Position numbers and translations under genes: made by a program. Below the pieces are notes generated by a model. The model was given only the letters and a program-made list of their open reading frames with translations. It had not been told where the DNA came from and did not search any database. Positions 40,066 through 49,896 of a stretch of 64,000 nucleotides of DNA are shown piece after piece. Location: positions 15,425-79,424 of the forward strand of contig NZ_AYYR01000053.1 of NCBI RefSeq assembly GCF_001435975.1, in the 5' to 3' direction. This stretch comes from Secundilactobacillus collinoides DSM 20515 = JCM 1123 (lineage in GTDB: Bacteria; Bacillota; Bacilli; Lactobacillales; Lactobacillaceae). How positions within the stretch are numbered: position 1 is the first letter of the stretch; each line of letters opens with the position of its first letter.

Positions 40066-40209
40066 CTGATTGGCTATTATTAAAGGCTAGTTTATTACAC
40101 ACATGTTTATATTTGTGGGTTGGTGCTCTTAAACCGAAAGCAGGTTTCCAAGCAGTGGCAGTGGTTAGGCTTGAGTTTCCCTACACCCCCAAACGCTTTC
40201 CTTAATGCT

Positions 40210-41332
40210 CTACCTCGGGTTATCCTTTTCCAACTGATACTGCAAATAAGCATTAATAAACGGATCCAGATCTCCATCCATCACAGCCTGTCCATTTCCA
40301 GTCTCATAGTTGGTTCGGTGATCCTTGACCATCGTATAGGGATGGAAGACGTATGACCGAATTTGTGAGCCCCAGCCAATGTCCATTTGGTCGCCTTCCA
40401 GCGCCGCTTTTTCCTTGGCTTTTTTCTCTTCTTCACGTTCGTACAACTTTGCCCGCAACATGCCCAATGCCGTTTGCCGGTTTTGGAGCTGCGACCGCTG
40501 GGCTTGGCTGGCCACCACGATGCCGGTAGGCAGGTGGGTGATTCGAACAGCGGAGGAGGTTTTGTTGACGTGTTGCCCGCCGGCTCCGCTAGCCCGATAC
40601 ACATCGACTTTTAAATCTGCCGGATTGATATCAATATTGACCGAGTCGTCAAGTTCCGGCAACACATCCACGGATGCAAATGACGTGTGCCGACGACCTG
40701 CCGAATCAAATGGTGAGATTCGTACCAGTCGATGAACGCCCTTTTCTGACCTCAAATACCCATAGGCATTATGACCGGAAATCAGCAACGTAACGCTGTT
40801 AATACCGGCAACGTCACCAGCTTGATAGTCCAGTGTCTCGACCTTGAATCCGTGTTGTTCGCCCCAGCGCGTATACATCCGCAACAGCATAGAACCCCAA
40901 TCTTGAGATTCAGTGCCGCCTGCGCCCGGATGAATTTCCAGAATGGCATTGTTATGGTCGTATGGTCCGTTTAACAATAAGCCTAAACGATATTGCTGCT
41001 GATCGTGCTGCAACTTTTTAAAGCTCTCATCAAGCTCCGCCTTCATATCCGGATCTGGGGTGGCTTCATCTTCTAATAACTCAATGGCTACCTGGATGTT
41101 CTCCAGCTGATCCGTCAGATCATGGTACGCATCCACCTTGCTCTTAAGTTGATTATTTTCATCAATTAATTTTTGAGCAGCCGCTTGGTTGTCCCAGAAG
41201 CCGGGTTCGGCCATCTTTGATTCATTGATCGAGATACTCTCATTGAGGGCATCTAAGTCAAAGCGACCTCCCAAAGCCGGCAATCTCGTCTGCCATGGCT
41301 TTTAATTCGCGTTTAATGTCGCTGATTTCCAT
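40210..41332 (-). CDS. prfB: Peptide chain release factor 2 (programmed +1 frameshift)
   Basis: RF2 ends translation at UGA and UAA. The gene is read in two frames: 24 codons from ATG 41332 ([13 protein letters not shown]...) reach CTT TGA, and a +1 shift at 41260 joins them to a 349-residue frame ending at 40210, giving 373 residues. The slippery CTT-TGA-C is preceded by the Shine-Dalgarno-like GGGAGG. The main part holds the GGQ loop ([17 protein letters not shown]) that triggers hydrolysis and [12 protein letters not shown]. Joined segments: 41261-41332 and 40210-41259. It lies after secA with a terminator between. Confidence 0.96.
41256..41275 (-). promoter_or_regulatory. prfB: RF2 recoding site
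   Basis: GGGAGG, TCG, CTT, TGA, C on the minus strand is the known RF2 frameshift cassette: low RF2 lets the ribosome slip at the in-frame TGA and make more RF2. Confidence 0.92.
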
Positions 41333-41358
41333 GTGTTGTCACTCCATTATTCAATAAA

Positions 41359-41394
41359 AGAGGTTGGCGGCCTTGTTCAACCTGCCCAACCCCT
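41359..41394 (-). terminator. Terminator between secA and prfB
   Basis: An AGGGGTTGG / CCAACCTCT stem (one G-U) with T-rich sequence after it. It is probably partial, as prfB has no clear promoter of its own. Confidence 0.5.
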
Positions 41395-41413
41395 TCTTGT
41401 TTAGTCTGTCGTC

Positions 41414-43780
41414 TTATTCACGGGTAATATTTTGACGAATTTCTGACTTCATGAACAGCCGTGTACCATCATAATCGATGTCGGCAATCATTTCTTCAAA
41501 CATCCGGTACCCATCTTGTTGGTATTCAACCAGTGGGTTCAATTGGCCATAACCACGCAGTCCAATTGAAGTACGTAATTGGTCCATGACATCAATATGA
41601 TCGGTCCAGTGTGCGTCGACCACCCGTAAAATAACAACCTTTTCGAATTCCAGCATCTGTGCCGGATCGTAAAGTTGTTGCTTCTTTTCTTCGTAGACAC
41701 CTTCAGCTAAGCTCATCAAGAACGCCTTGATCTCATCGGCCGTCTTACCCTTCAGATCATCTAACTTGATCTTATCAGGACTGACCAAAGCAGAAATGGC
41801 GAAATCGAGAACCGTGCTTAAGTCCCAATCCTTGTCTTCACCCTGTGTATGCAGGTTAACGACCCGGTCAATCGTCCGCTGGAACATTGGCATCATGACC
41901 CACTTCAAGGAATCCGTTTCGTCGATGACTTGCTGACGCTGGCCGTAAATAACTTCACGTTGTGCCCGCATTACGTCATCATACTGTAAAACGTTCTTCC
42001 GGGAATCATAGTTGTTCCCTTCAACACGTTTCTGCGCAGACTCAACCTGACGACTGATCATTCGGCTCTTGATAACTGCATCTTCGCCTTCCACGTTCAT
42101 GTGTTCCAAGAACGCCTTGACCCGGTCAGTCCCAAAACGCCGCATCAGATCATCTTCAAGTGACAGGTAGAACTGGGTCAAACCAGGGTCACCTTGACGG
42201 CCGGAACGGCCACGAAGCTGGTTATCGATCCGTCGTGATTCATGTCGTTCAGTCCCCAAAACAACGAGACCGCCAAGCTCACGGACACCAGGTCCAAGCT
42301 TAATATCAGTCCCACGACCAGCCATGTTGGTGGCAATCGTAACGGCGCCGCGTTGGCCGGCGTTCATAATGATGTCGGCTTCTTTGGCGTGGTTCTTGGC
42401 GTTCAAAACAACGTGGTCGATACCCGCCTGATCAAGCTGGTCAGACAAATATTCAGACGTTTCAACGGCAACCGTCCCAATTAAGATGGGTTGACCCTTT
42501 TCGTTAAGCTCACGAATACGGTTAACAACAGCGTCGAATTTTGACTTCAACGTTGGGTACAGCACGTCAGGTTCGTCAATCCGCACAACGGGTTTGTTGG
42601 TTGGCACTGAAATAACTTCCATGTTGTAAATTTCCCGGAATTCTTCAATTTCTGTCCGAGCGGTCCCGGTCATCCCGGCAAGTTTTTGGTACATCCGGAA
42701 CATATTTTGATACGTAATGTTCGCCATGGTCTTTGACTCTTCTTGAATGTCCACGCCTTCTTTGGCTTCAATAGCTTGGTGCAAGCCATCAGAATAACGA
42801 CGGCCTTCCATCACCCGGCCAGTAAAGGAATCAACAATTTTAACTTCGCCATCATCAACCACGTAATCCTTATCACGCAACATGATAAAGTTGGCACGCA
42901 ACGCCTGATCCATGTGGTGGGTCAGGGCAGTGTTGTCCGTGTCGTACAGGTTATCCAAGTTGAAGTATTTTTCAGCCTTCTCGATACCTTGTTCAGTCAG
43001 CGCAACACTCTTTGATTCCAAGTCGATCTTGAAATCGTCATCTTCATGAAGGGTCTTTGCAAACCGGTCAGTTCGAATGTAGAGCTGTGAAGTACCTTCT
43101 GATTGGCCAGAAATGATCAGCGGTGTCCGGGCCTCATCGATCAGAATGGAGTCCACTTCGTCGACAATGGCAAAGTTTAATGGTCGTTGAACCATATCTT
43201 CCTTATAGACGACCATGTTATCACGCAGGTAATCAAACCCAATTTCTGAGTTGGTTGAATAGGTGATGTCACAATTATAGGCGTCCCGCTTTTCTTCGGG
43301 TGACATTTCAGTCAGGTTCAGCCCAACTGTCAGACCTAACCATTTGTAGAGTTCACCCATTTCAGTGGCATCACGTGAAGATAGGTATTCGTTAACCGTA
43401 ACAACGTGAACGCCTTTACCGGAAATGGCATTCAGGTAAACGGGCATGGTTGCGGTTAAGGTCTTTCCTTCACCAGTCTTCATTTCGGCAATGTTACCTT
43501 CATGAAGAACGATTCCACCCATGACTTGCACGTGGAATGGATAGAGGCCTAATACCCGCTTAGCGCCTTCACGAGCAACGGCGAAAGCTTCTGGTAATAA
43601 GTCATCCAACGTTTCGCCATCTTGATAGCGTTGTTGGAATTCAGGGGTTTTTGCTTGTAGATCTTCGTCAGAAAGTGCTGCGTACTCTTCAGCATGGTCA
43701 TTGACTTGGTCAGCCCATTTGCTGATTCGCCGAAGTTCGCGCTTATCACTTTCGACCCATTTTTTTAAAACGTTAGGCAT
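41414..43780 (-). CDS. secA: Protein translocase ATPase SecA
   Basis: SecA drives proteins through SecYEG. The 788-residue protein has Walker [10 protein letters not shown] near residue 105, [19 protein letters not shown] (Walker B, DEAD-type), the preprotein cross-linking region, and the helicase-like second domain with [10 protein letters not shown] and RGRSGRQGD. It lacks the C-terminal Cys-rich zinc tail found in many SecA proteins, as usual for lactobacilli. The ATG follows GGAAGG. It is upstream of prfB, a widely conserved pair. Confidence 0.98.
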   Translation of the reverse strand: MPNVLKKWVESDKRELRRISKWADQVNDHAEEYAALSDEDLQAKTPEFQQRYQDGETLDDLLPEAFAVAREGAKRVLGLYPFHVQVMGGIVLHEGNIAEMKTGEGKTLTATMPVYLNAISGKGVHVVTVNEYLSSRDATEMGELYKWLGLTVGLNLTEMSPEEKRDAYNCDITYSTNSEIGFDYLRDNMVVYKEDMVQRPLNFAIVDEVDSILIDEARTPLIISGQSEGTSQLYIRTDRFAKTLHEDDDFKIDLESKSVALTEQGIEKAEKYFNLDNLYDTDNTALTHHMDQALRANFIMLRDKDYVVDDGEVKIVDSFTGRVMEGRRYSDGLHQAIEAKEGVDIQEESKTMANITYQNMFRMYQKLAGMTGTARTEIEEFREIYNMEVISVPTNKPVVRIDEPDVLYPTLKSKFDAVVNRIRELNEKGQPILIGTVAVETSEYLSDQLDQAGIDHVVLNAKNHAKEADIIMNAGQRGAVTIATNMAGRGTDIKLGPGVRELGGLVVLGTERHESRRIDNQLRGRSGRQGDPGLTQFYLSLEDDLMRRFGTDRVKAFLEHMNVEGEDAVIKSRMISRQVESAQKRVEGNNYDSRKNVLQYDDVMRAQREVIYGQRQQVIDETDSLKWVMMPMFQRTIDRVVNLHTQGEDKDWDLSTVLDFAISALVSPDKIKLDDLKGKTADEIKAFLMSLAEGVYEEKKQQLYDPAQMLEFEKVVILRVVDAHWTDHIDVMDQLRTSIGLRGYGQLNPLVEYQQDGYRMFEEMIADIDYDGTRLFMKSEIRQNITRE

Positions 43781-44053
43781 ATTAAGTTCCTTCCAAAATT
43801 AATCTCGTTTTTAACTTATGTTGTGCTGAATTTGAGTTTTATTGCATACTAGCAATAAGTTTAACATTTATAGCCCAGATTGAAAACTCATCTGGATTAG
43901 TTTGTAAGATAAATTTAATGTCAATGAGTGAAAGAAAGCGCTTAGCATACGACGTTTGGGGCATCTTCGCAGACTCATACTTGGCCCCATTTTGTCACCC
44001 CAAATTTTCTCTTTGGCTGTAACGTCCACCCCGTCACAAGTCACCGGCGAGTT

Positions 44054-44536
44054 CTATGCCGTTTGGGCTGAACGGTGATACCAAGCCATGACGCTGCGTG
44101 CAAACGGCTGGGCAATAAATCCCTCAACAATAAACGCAATCGTGAAATTTCGTGGCCATTTCGCAAAAAAATGAACGATTGGCGACACTGTTATCGCGCC
44201 GGTTCCAATCCAAGTACCCACGATGGTCAACACCAGTGACATCAAAAAGACGTTGCATAGTGCGGTGATCAGCATGGTGGCCTTAAACCCATCATTGCGT
44301 TCGAGCAACAAACCAGCAAGTCGTTGGGCCGGTCGTTGGGTCACCACCACTAAAACAATCACACAGAGCCACAAAAGCGGCAGCTGACGTAAAACCATCA
44401 GCCAGTGTGCAAGTGAAAACCCAACCTCGAGACCGGTAATGACCGGCGCAATCAGATTGACCGAAATCAGAGAAATGATGCCCATAAATAAAACTGTTTC
44501 TTTGCCAGTTTGCGGCAAACGTTGTGTGTAACTCAA
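44054..44536 (-). CDS. DUF2798-type membrane protein
   Basis: A small protein of about 160 residues with four hydrophobic segments (VLFMGIISLISVNLIAPVI, QLPLLWLCVIVLVVV, MLITALCNVFLMSLVLTIVG, FTIAFIVEGFIAQPFARSVM); the pairing of a first and a second similar half (LxxxIxxxxQPxAR at the end) is typical of DUF2798. The function is unknown. The start is uncertain: TTG at 44536 has AAAGGA eight bases before it; ATG at 44545 is too close to that site. It lies between hpf and secA on its own. Confidence 0.65.
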   Translation of the reverse strand: MSYTQRLPQTGKETVLFMGIISLISVNLIAPVITGLEVGFSLAHWLMVLRQLPLLWLCVIVLVVVTQRPAQRLAGLLLERNDGFKATMLITALCNVFLMSLVLTIVGTWIGTGAITVSPIVHFFAKWPRNFTIAFIVEGFIAQPFARSVMAWYHRSAQTA

Positions 44537-44738
44537 ATAACTCATCCTTTCATTTGGCGGCAAAAAAATCAGCGCGAGGACAATAAAGTCCCCGCGCTGA
44601 TCAGTTATACGCACGTTGTTGTTTTAAGATATCATATAATTGGTTAGAAAATCAAACAAAAAAATTTGCTATTGGTATCATGGATACAAGCTTGCATACA
44701 GCGAACATCTGTCGTTGATACCGGGTTTCACGCGCTAA

Positions 44739-44772
44739 AAAAACACCCAGAACAAATGTCCTGAGTGTTTTT
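44739..44772 (-). terminator. Terminator of hpf
   Basis: AAAAACACTCAG / CTGGGTGTTTTT on the minus strand (one G-U) with a T-run directly after the hpf stop. Confidence 0.85.
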
Positions 44773-44781
44773 CGTTAACAA

Positions 44782-45342
44782 TTATTCATTATCGGCTTCA
44801 ATCAAGCCGTAGCGCCCGTCGTTACGACGGTAAACAATGTTGACGCCATCGGTCTCAGCGTCTTCATAGATAAAGAAGTCGTGCCCAAGCATGTCCATTT
44901 GCAGAATGGCTTCTTCGTTATCCATTGGCTTCAAAGAGACCCGCTTCGTCCGAACAACTTCTAACTTGGATTCTTCATCCTTGTTATCAGTGTCGGCTGC
45001 TTCACTTGGTGTAAACTCAAAGTTCTTAAAGCCCTTTTCACGAGATTTGCGGTTCACCTTGGTCTTGTACTTGCGAATCTGACGCTCAAGTTTGTCGGTG
45101 ACCAAATCAATGCTAGCATACAGATCTGGTGAAGTTTCTTCGGCTCTCAGCGTTAAATAAGGTAGTGGAATTGTAACTTCCACCTTCGAATCTTTATTTT
45201 GATAAACCTTTAAATTAACGTGAGCAGTCGAATCAACGCTTTGCTCAAAATACTTTTCGAGTTTACTGATCCGTTTTTGAACGTAGTCGCGAATGGATTG
45301 TGTAACCTCGATGTTTTCTCCACGAATATTGAATGTGAGCAT
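44782..45342 (-). CDS. hpf: Ribosome hibernation promotion factor, long form
   Basis: HPF joins 70S ribosomes into inactive 100S dimers in stationary phase. The 186-residue protein is the long form: an N-terminal S30AE domain (MLTFNIRGENIEVTQSIRDY to about residue 100) and a C-terminal dimerisation domain (VVRTKRVSLKPMDNEEAILQ to the end, with DFFIYEDAETDGVNIVYRR, read in parts). The start at 45342 follows GGAAGGGAG. It is a single-gene unit with its own terminator, between comFC and the DUF2798-type gene. Confidence 0.95.
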   Translation of the reverse strand: MLTFNIRGENIEVTQSIRDYVQKRISKLEKYFEQSVDSTAHVNLKVYQNKDSKVEVTIPLPYLTLRAEETSPDLYASIDLVTDKLERQIRKYKTKVNRKSREKGFKNFEFTPSEAADTDNKDEESKLEVVRTKRVSLKPMDNEEAILQMDMLGHDFFIYEDAETDGVNIVYRRNDGRYGLIEADNE

Positions 45343-45468
45343 AGAACTTCTCTCCCTTCCACACAAACAAAAGCTAATTTAAGCAAGTATGTTAACTCAG
45401 CTTAATGTTGTTTTGTTATATTTATTATAAATGAAAACGCTACAATTAACAATGAATTGCATAAAAGT

Positions 45469-46155
45469 TTATCCGTGGGCAAGGGTCAATCCATGGACCT
45501 CGAGGCTACCTGCTTGACGTAAGATATCGGCTGCAAACCTTATTGTAGTACCGGTTGTGTAGATATCATCGACCACCAAAACACGCTTGCCAACACATAT
45601 ATTTTTTTGCTCATCTTTTAATTTAAACGGCTGAGGCGTCACCAAACGATCCGCTCGTTGCTTACTTGACTGGGGCGTTTGCTTTATTTCGGCAACCGTT
45701 GTCAGCATATCACGCCAAGACACACCTTCGAGAAATCCCGCAACTTGGTTGAAACCACGTGTACGTAATGTATCTGGGTGCACAGGAATGGGAACGACCA
45801 AGTCTGGTTCAAGTGTTTTAACAGCATCGATGAACGCGGACTGAAAAACCCGCCGTAACCGATAATCACCGCGAAATTTATACTGAACCATGAAGGCTTG
45901 CATGACCTCATCGTACGCAAAGAGCGCCCGATTGACAAAACCGTCAGTTCTCCCCCACCGCCGGCAGTCCGAACATTGCGTTGTGCCCGACTGTTGCCGA
46001 CCGCATTCTGGGCAGCAATGTGTTTGTTGAATCGGGGTAAATTTTTGCCAGCATCGCTGACAGGTTTCCGATTTCTGTAACGGACAAAAGGATAACAGCA
46101 CTCGTAAATCAATCACTGGCATCAGTTGGCTGCCGCAAAGGAGACAACTCGTCAT
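45469..46155 (-). CDS. comFC: ComF family protein ComFC
   Basis: ComFC is a phosphoribosyltransferase-fold protein needed for DNA uptake in competent cells. The 228-residue product has an N-terminal zinc-ribbon (CLLCGS, CQRCWQKF, CCPECGRQQ, CSDCRRW) and the PRPP-binding loop VLVVDDIYTTGTT near residue 195. It overlaps the end of comFA by four bases. Confidence 0.93.
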   Translation of the reverse strand: MTSCLLCGSQLMPVIDLRVLLSFCPLQKSETCQRCWQKFTPIQQTHCCPECGRQQSGTTQCSDCRRWGRTDGFVNRALFAYDEVMQAFMVQYKFRGDYRLRRVFQSAFIDAVKTLEPDLVVPIPVHPDTLRTRGFNQVAGFLEGVSWRDMLTTVAEIKQTPQSSKQRADRLVTPQPFKLKDEQKNICVGKRVLVVDDIYTTGTTIRFAADILRQAGSLEVHGLTLAHG

Positions 46156-47501
46156 ATTTGCCCCACCTCCGTCAGTAACTTCCGCGCTTTTCTGTTAACA
46201 AAGTCGATTTGCTGTTGAGCATGGCGAATCGTGGCCGTTTTTGCGGAAACGTAAAATTGGACCAACCCCTTTGGTGCCTCGGCGCTCCGTCCGACCCGAC
46301 CAGCGATCTGCACCAGCGCAGCCGTCGAAAACACCCGATTATCGGCGCCGATTACAAGCACGTCAATGTCTGGAAAAGTCACCCCGCGTTCTAGAATCGT
46401 AGTTGTCAGCAAAAAATTGATCTGCCCGTCTCGCATCCGCTGCACCTTTTCATGCCGATCCGGATCAGCAGAATAGACAGTGGTCGCCCGCTGTCCTTCA
46501 AACTGTGCTTCAATAGCCTTCGCAATCGGGTCCAGATCACTGATGTGCGGGACAAATATCAAGAAACGCCGGTGACGGACAAATTCCTGCTTTAGTTGCC
46601 GCATCACCGCGTTTGGCAAATGGTGCTTGGCCAATTTCTGACGCCATTGTCCCACTGATGTGACGCGAATAGTAGGCAGCAGATGACCATGGTAACGCAT
46701 CGGCAAGTAACTGACTGCTAACTCATGTCGTTTCACCTGACGCAGCAATTGTCGACTGGGAGTGGCGGTTAAATACAGAGCAGCACCGGTTAGCTTTTTG
46801 GCTTGTTCAACTGCAAAATGCAATCCTGGGTCTGCTGCAAACGGAAAGGCATCCACTTCATCGATCACTAAAACATCGAAAGCATGGTAAAATCGTAGTA
46901 GCTGGTGTGTTGTACAGATGGTCAGTTGGCAGTAGCGGTACTCATCCGGCATGTCGCCGTACAACACGATTTGATCAGTTTCTAAGAAAGCTTGTTTTAA
47001 CCGTGGCGCTAACTCCAAACAAACGTCGACTCGCGGCGAGGCAATCGCAACGCGCAACCCGTTAGCGATTGCCCATGCGATGCCCTCAAACAGCATTTCT
47101 GTCTTACCCGCACCGGTTACCGCCCACATGAGATGGTCCTTTTGCGCCTTGAACTGGGCAACAATCTGCCGACTGCACTTAGCTTGTGACGCTGTCAGCT
47201 GTCCCTTCCACGTGAGCGGCGCGCCATTTTGCGGGAATAAATTTGGTTCCGGCAGCGTACAAAGCTGTTCAGTTGACCGCATCCGACCCAATTGGATGCA
47301 TGCCGCACAGTAGCAGCTGCCATCTGGCAATAGCGTTTCCCGGCGCTCAATCAGCTGACCACAGCGCTGGCACTTAAATTGTTTGCCGACGTTAATGACT
47401 GCAGGCCGCCGCTCAAGCTGGGGCAAAGTGCACATCTTCGGGTGCAGATCCGGTTCTGGCAGTTGTCTGCCGTATAGCTGCTCAATATCTTGAATTAACA
47501 T
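46152..47501 (-). CDS. comFA: DEAD-box DNA translocase ComFA
   Basis: ComFA is an ATPase that helps pull single-stranded DNA into competent cells. The 449-residue protein has an N-terminal four-Cys zinc finger (CQRCGQ ... CYCAAC, about residues 44-72), Walker A AVTGAGKTEM near 127, Walker B VLVIDEVDAF and helicase motifs TATPSRQLL and QIAGRVGRS. The start follows AAGGAGG. It forms the comFA-comFC late-competence operon; no competence promoter box was confirmed. Confidence 0.94.
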   Translation of the reverse strand: MLIQDIEQLYGRQLPEPDLHPKMCTLPQLERRPAVINVGKQFKCQRCGQLIERRETLLPDGSCYCAACIQLGRMRSTEQLCTLPEPNLFPQNGAPLTWKGQLTASQAKCSRQIVAQFKAQKDHLMWAVTGAGKTEMLFEGIAWAIANGLRVAIASPRVDVCLELAPRLKQAFLETDQIVLYGDMPDEYRYCQLTICTTHQLLRFYHAFDVLVIDEVDAFPFAADPGLHFAVEQAKKLTGAALYLTATPSRQLLRQVKRHELAVSYLPMRYHGHLLPTIRVTSVGQWRQKLAKHHLPNAVMRQLKQEFVRHRRFLIFVPHISDLDPIAKAIEAQFEGQRATTVYSADPDRHEKVQRMRDGQINFLLTTTILERGVTFPDIDVLVIGADNRVFSTAALVQIAGRVGRSAEAPKGLVQFYVSAKTATIRHAQQQIDFVNRKARKLLTEVGQI

Positions 47502-47549
47502 AAGTTCCTCCTTGATACCAATAACTATGAAAAAAAGAGGTTTTGTTTC

Positions 47550-48203
47550 ATGAGTTCAGATTATTTAACGATTAAAGCTTCTGGCCAACATGAAATTGAA
47601 ATAAAAAAATCACAATTTATTTGCAGTCTTGAACGCGTTACCAGCAAAGAAGCTGCGGATGCGTTCATTCAAACCGTTCGGGATGACAATCCAAAAGCCA
47701 ATCACAACTGTTTTGCGTATATGATCGGACAAAAAGATGAAATTCAACGTGAAAGTGATGATGGCGAGCCTTCAGGAACAGCGGGCGTGCCCATCCTAGA
47801 GGTTCTTAAAATGATGCACCTGCACGATGTCTGTGCTGTTGTGACCCGCTACTTTGGCGGCACCAAGCTTGGCGCAGGCGGCCTGATTCGGGCATACAGC
47901 AACGCAACATCCAGGGCAATCGAACAAGTCGGGCTCGTAAAAAAAGTGATGCAGCGTGACCTAACAGTGACGGTCTCCTATGCTAATTTTGATAAACTTT
48001 CTTACTTTTTGACGCAGCAAGACTTACCGACAGCTAGTACCGAATACGGAACAGATGTCACCGTCCACATTGCCATCAACCTTGACCAGCTTGAAACGGT
48101 TCAAGCGGCGATCACCAATCGTTTGGCCGGTCAGGTTCTTATTGAACTGGGTGATATGCGGTATAATGAGGTGGCCGTCCCCGTGTATCGGGACGGCCAT
48201 TAG
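47550..48203 (+). CDS. YigZ/IMPACT family protein
   Basis: The 217-residue protein has the N-terminal UPF0029 (Impact) domain with KKSQFICSLERV, DDNPKANHNCFAYMIG and the strongly conserved DDGEPSGTAGVPILEVL and YFGGTKLGAGGLIRAY blocks, followed by a C-terminal DUF1949 domain. In B. subtilis and E. coli the relatives have no fixed function; a translation-linked role is proposed for the eukaryotic IMPACT. It is divergent from comFA, its usual neighbour. Its last codons lie in a strong hairpin. Confidence 0.92.
   Translation: MSSDYLTIKASGQHEIEIKKSQFICSLERVTSKEAADAFIQTVRDDNPKANHNCFAYMIGQKDEIQRESDDGEPSGTAGVPILEVLKMMHLHDVCAVVTRYFGGTKLGAGGLIRAYSNATSRAIEQVGLVKKVMQRDLTVTVSYANFDKLSYFLTQQDLPTASTEYGTDVTVHIAINLDQLETVQAAITNRLAGQVLIELGDMRYNEVAVPVYRDGH
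48172..48199 (+). terminator. Hairpin over the 3' end of yigZ
   Basis: TGGCCGTCCC / GGGACGGCCA form a perfect 10-bp stem with an 8-base loop ending two bases before the TAG. No T-run follows, so it may act as an mRNA 3' stabiliser or a partial terminator. Confidence 0.45.
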
Positions 48204-48301
48204 TGCGGCAGAATAAAACCATATTCGAGAAGAAATTGTCATGTTCATCGTATAAACTATTAAACTATCCCGTTTAGACGTTGGGAAATCCAGAACCAAA
48301 T

Positions 48302-48348
48302 TAACGCACCCACTGAAAATTGAATCGCAATTTTCAGTGGGTGCGTTA
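48302..48348. other. Perfect 21-bp inverted repeat between yigZ and tagO
   Basis: TAACGCACCCACTGAAAATTG, one base over 20 and so split as TAACGCACCC plus ACTGAAAATTG, pairs with 48328-48348 around AATCG. Only TTTT, six bases on, follows on the plus strand. It could be a terminator of yigZ with a weak tail or a different structured element. The gap 48204-48523 holds no gene. Confidence 0.6.
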
Positions 48349-48478
48349 CGCTTTTACGCCACGTTCTGTTGATTATTCTTACCGGTGTTGTGTTAGCGCA
48401 CGCACGAAAATATATCGTTTTAAATGACAGAGTCCCCTTTCATTTCTGGAACAAGGAATGTCCTTTAAAGCGTTCAAA

Positions 48479-48525
48479 AAGAGCACGTCACCTATTCCTC
48501 ATCATGAGGGGCGTGGCGTGCTCTT
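48479..48525 (-). terminator. Terminator of tagO
   Basis: AAGAGCACG-CAC / GTG-CGTGCTCTT pair around a long loop, with five T on the minus strand, starting within the tagO stop codon. Confidence 0.8.
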
Positions 48526-49618
48526 AGTGCGAATTTTTAGAAGTCGTATTTTTAACCATTTTATTGATCCAGTTCAGCAGCGGCTGACGGTTTTTACCCA
48601 CCAAGCCAATTGCTTCAACAAACAACTCCAAGCCAACCAGACTGGCAATTGTCAGCAGGATGGCACCCCACATTGGGGAAATGGGGTACAGTAATGAAAT
48701 GAACGCGAAAATGAGCGCGATACCGTATATGACCATCACCGTTTGCCGGTGAGTCAAGCCTAACTGCATCAGCCGATGATGCAAGTGATGCTTATCAGCA
48801 TGCGAAATCGGCTGTCGATTCAACATCCGTCGCAGGATGGCATACACCGTATCCGTAATTGGGACACCCAAAATGATAACTGGAATGATGACTGAAATAA
48901 ATGTGACATTTTTCAAGCCGTAGAGTGAAAACACTGAAATCATAAAACCAATGAATAGTGATCCCGTATCGCCTAAATAAATCCGTGCCGGAAAGAAGTT
49001 ATATGGCAGAAAACCAACCATCGCGAACACGAGGGCAAAGATACTGATGCTGACAAATGTATTGGCAACATTTAAAAAGAAGAACCCAGTAATACCCATT
49101 GTCGACAGCGCAATGATGCCGACCCCGGTTGCCAACCCATCAAGTCCATCAATCAGGTTGACGGCGTTGGTAATGGCTAGAATCCAGATCCAAGTGACGG
49201 GTAAGCTTAACCAGCCAAGTGAAACATTACCCAAAAAAGGTAACGTAACGTGTGCCATTTTTACGCCGGCCACAAAATAAACCTCTAAAGCAGCAATTGA
49301 AATGCCTAGCACTTTTTGCCGTGGTTTCAATTCAAAAATATCATCAATGATCCCCGTCAAAATAATGATACATTCGCCACCGAAGACCCCCCACAGTTGT
49401 TTAGTAGGAATCTGTTGGCGCAATAAAAACACGGTTGCAAAAGTGTACGCCAGGAAGATGGCTAAGCCCCCCATTGTCGGCATGGGTACCTTGTTGACTC
49501 GGCGGGCGTTAGGTTTATCCACCGCCCCGACCCGAAATGCCAGTTTACGAATGAACGGTGTCAAAATGGCAGCAAAAATCATCGTTGCCATCAAACTGAC
49601 AATAATCTCGAACTTCAT
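48524..49618 (-). CDS. tagO: Undecaprenyl-phosphate GlcNAc-1-phosphate transferase TagO
   Basis: TagO starts wall teichoic acid (and related glycopolymer) synthesis by loading GlcNAc-1-P onto undecaprenyl phosphate. The 364-residue membrane protein has about ten hydrophobic segments and the MraY-family motifs NKVPMPTMGGLAIF, NLIDGLDGLATGVG, YLGDTGSLFIG and the HLHHRLM loop. The ATG follows GAAAGGAAG. It is a single gene facing yigZ. Confidence 0.94.
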   Translation of the reverse strand: MKFEIIVSLMATMIFAAILTPFIRKLAFRVGAVDKPNARRVNKVPMPTMGGLAIFLAYTFATVFLLRQQIPTKQLWGVFGGECIIILTGIIDDIFELKPRQKVLGISIAALEVYFVAGVKMAHVTLPFLGNVSLGWLSLPVTWIWILAITNAVNLIDGLDGLATGVGIIALSTMGITGFFFLNVANTFVSISIFALVFAMVGFLPYNFFPARIYLGDTGSLFIGFMISVFSLYGLKNVTFISVIIPVIILGVPITDTVYAILRRMLNRQPISHADKHHLHHRLMQLGLTHRQTVMVIYGIALIFAFISLLYPISPMWGAILLTIASLVGLELFVEAIGLVGKNRQPLLNWINKMVKNTTSKNSH

Positions 49619-49794
49619 AGCGTCTTCCTTTCTGTGAAATACTGTCTCCTATTATACAAATCGCTTTCAGTAAAGACAATCTTCCAGTCAATAAATCTTA
49701 TTTTTGTTAATTATGTTTTGAGCAAACATGTTGATATAGCAACCTTTTTCACAATTGAAATTAGTATCTTTGTTAACTGTTTATCACTATCCCC

Positions 49795-49823
49795 TTGCCT
49801 TTTTAACGAAAACTTATTATAAT
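49795..49823 (+). promoter_or_regulatory. Promoter of the lrgAB-type operon
   Basis: TTGCCT and TATAAT are separated by 17 bases, about 70 bases before the first gene. Confidence 0.7.
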
Positions 49824-49835
49824 TTACCTGTGAAG

Positions 49836-49850
49836 TGAAAACGCTTTGCA
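49836..49850 (+). promoter_or_regulatory. cre-like site downstream of the lrgAB -10
   Basis: TGAAAACGCTTTGCA resembles the CcpA-binding cre (TGWAANCGNTNWCA) with one extra base in the right half. It covers about +6 to +20, where CcpA would block transcription. Confidence 0.45.
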
Positions 49851-49896
49851 AGTTTGTGAAAAGTGTTTTATATATTTTTGAAAGGAGTGTTTTTCC

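Noticed and set aside
43933-43947. cre-like AGAAAGCGCTTAGCA upstream of secA
   Set aside because: It lacks the leading T and has an extra base in the right half; it lies about 150 bases from secA without a clear promoter.
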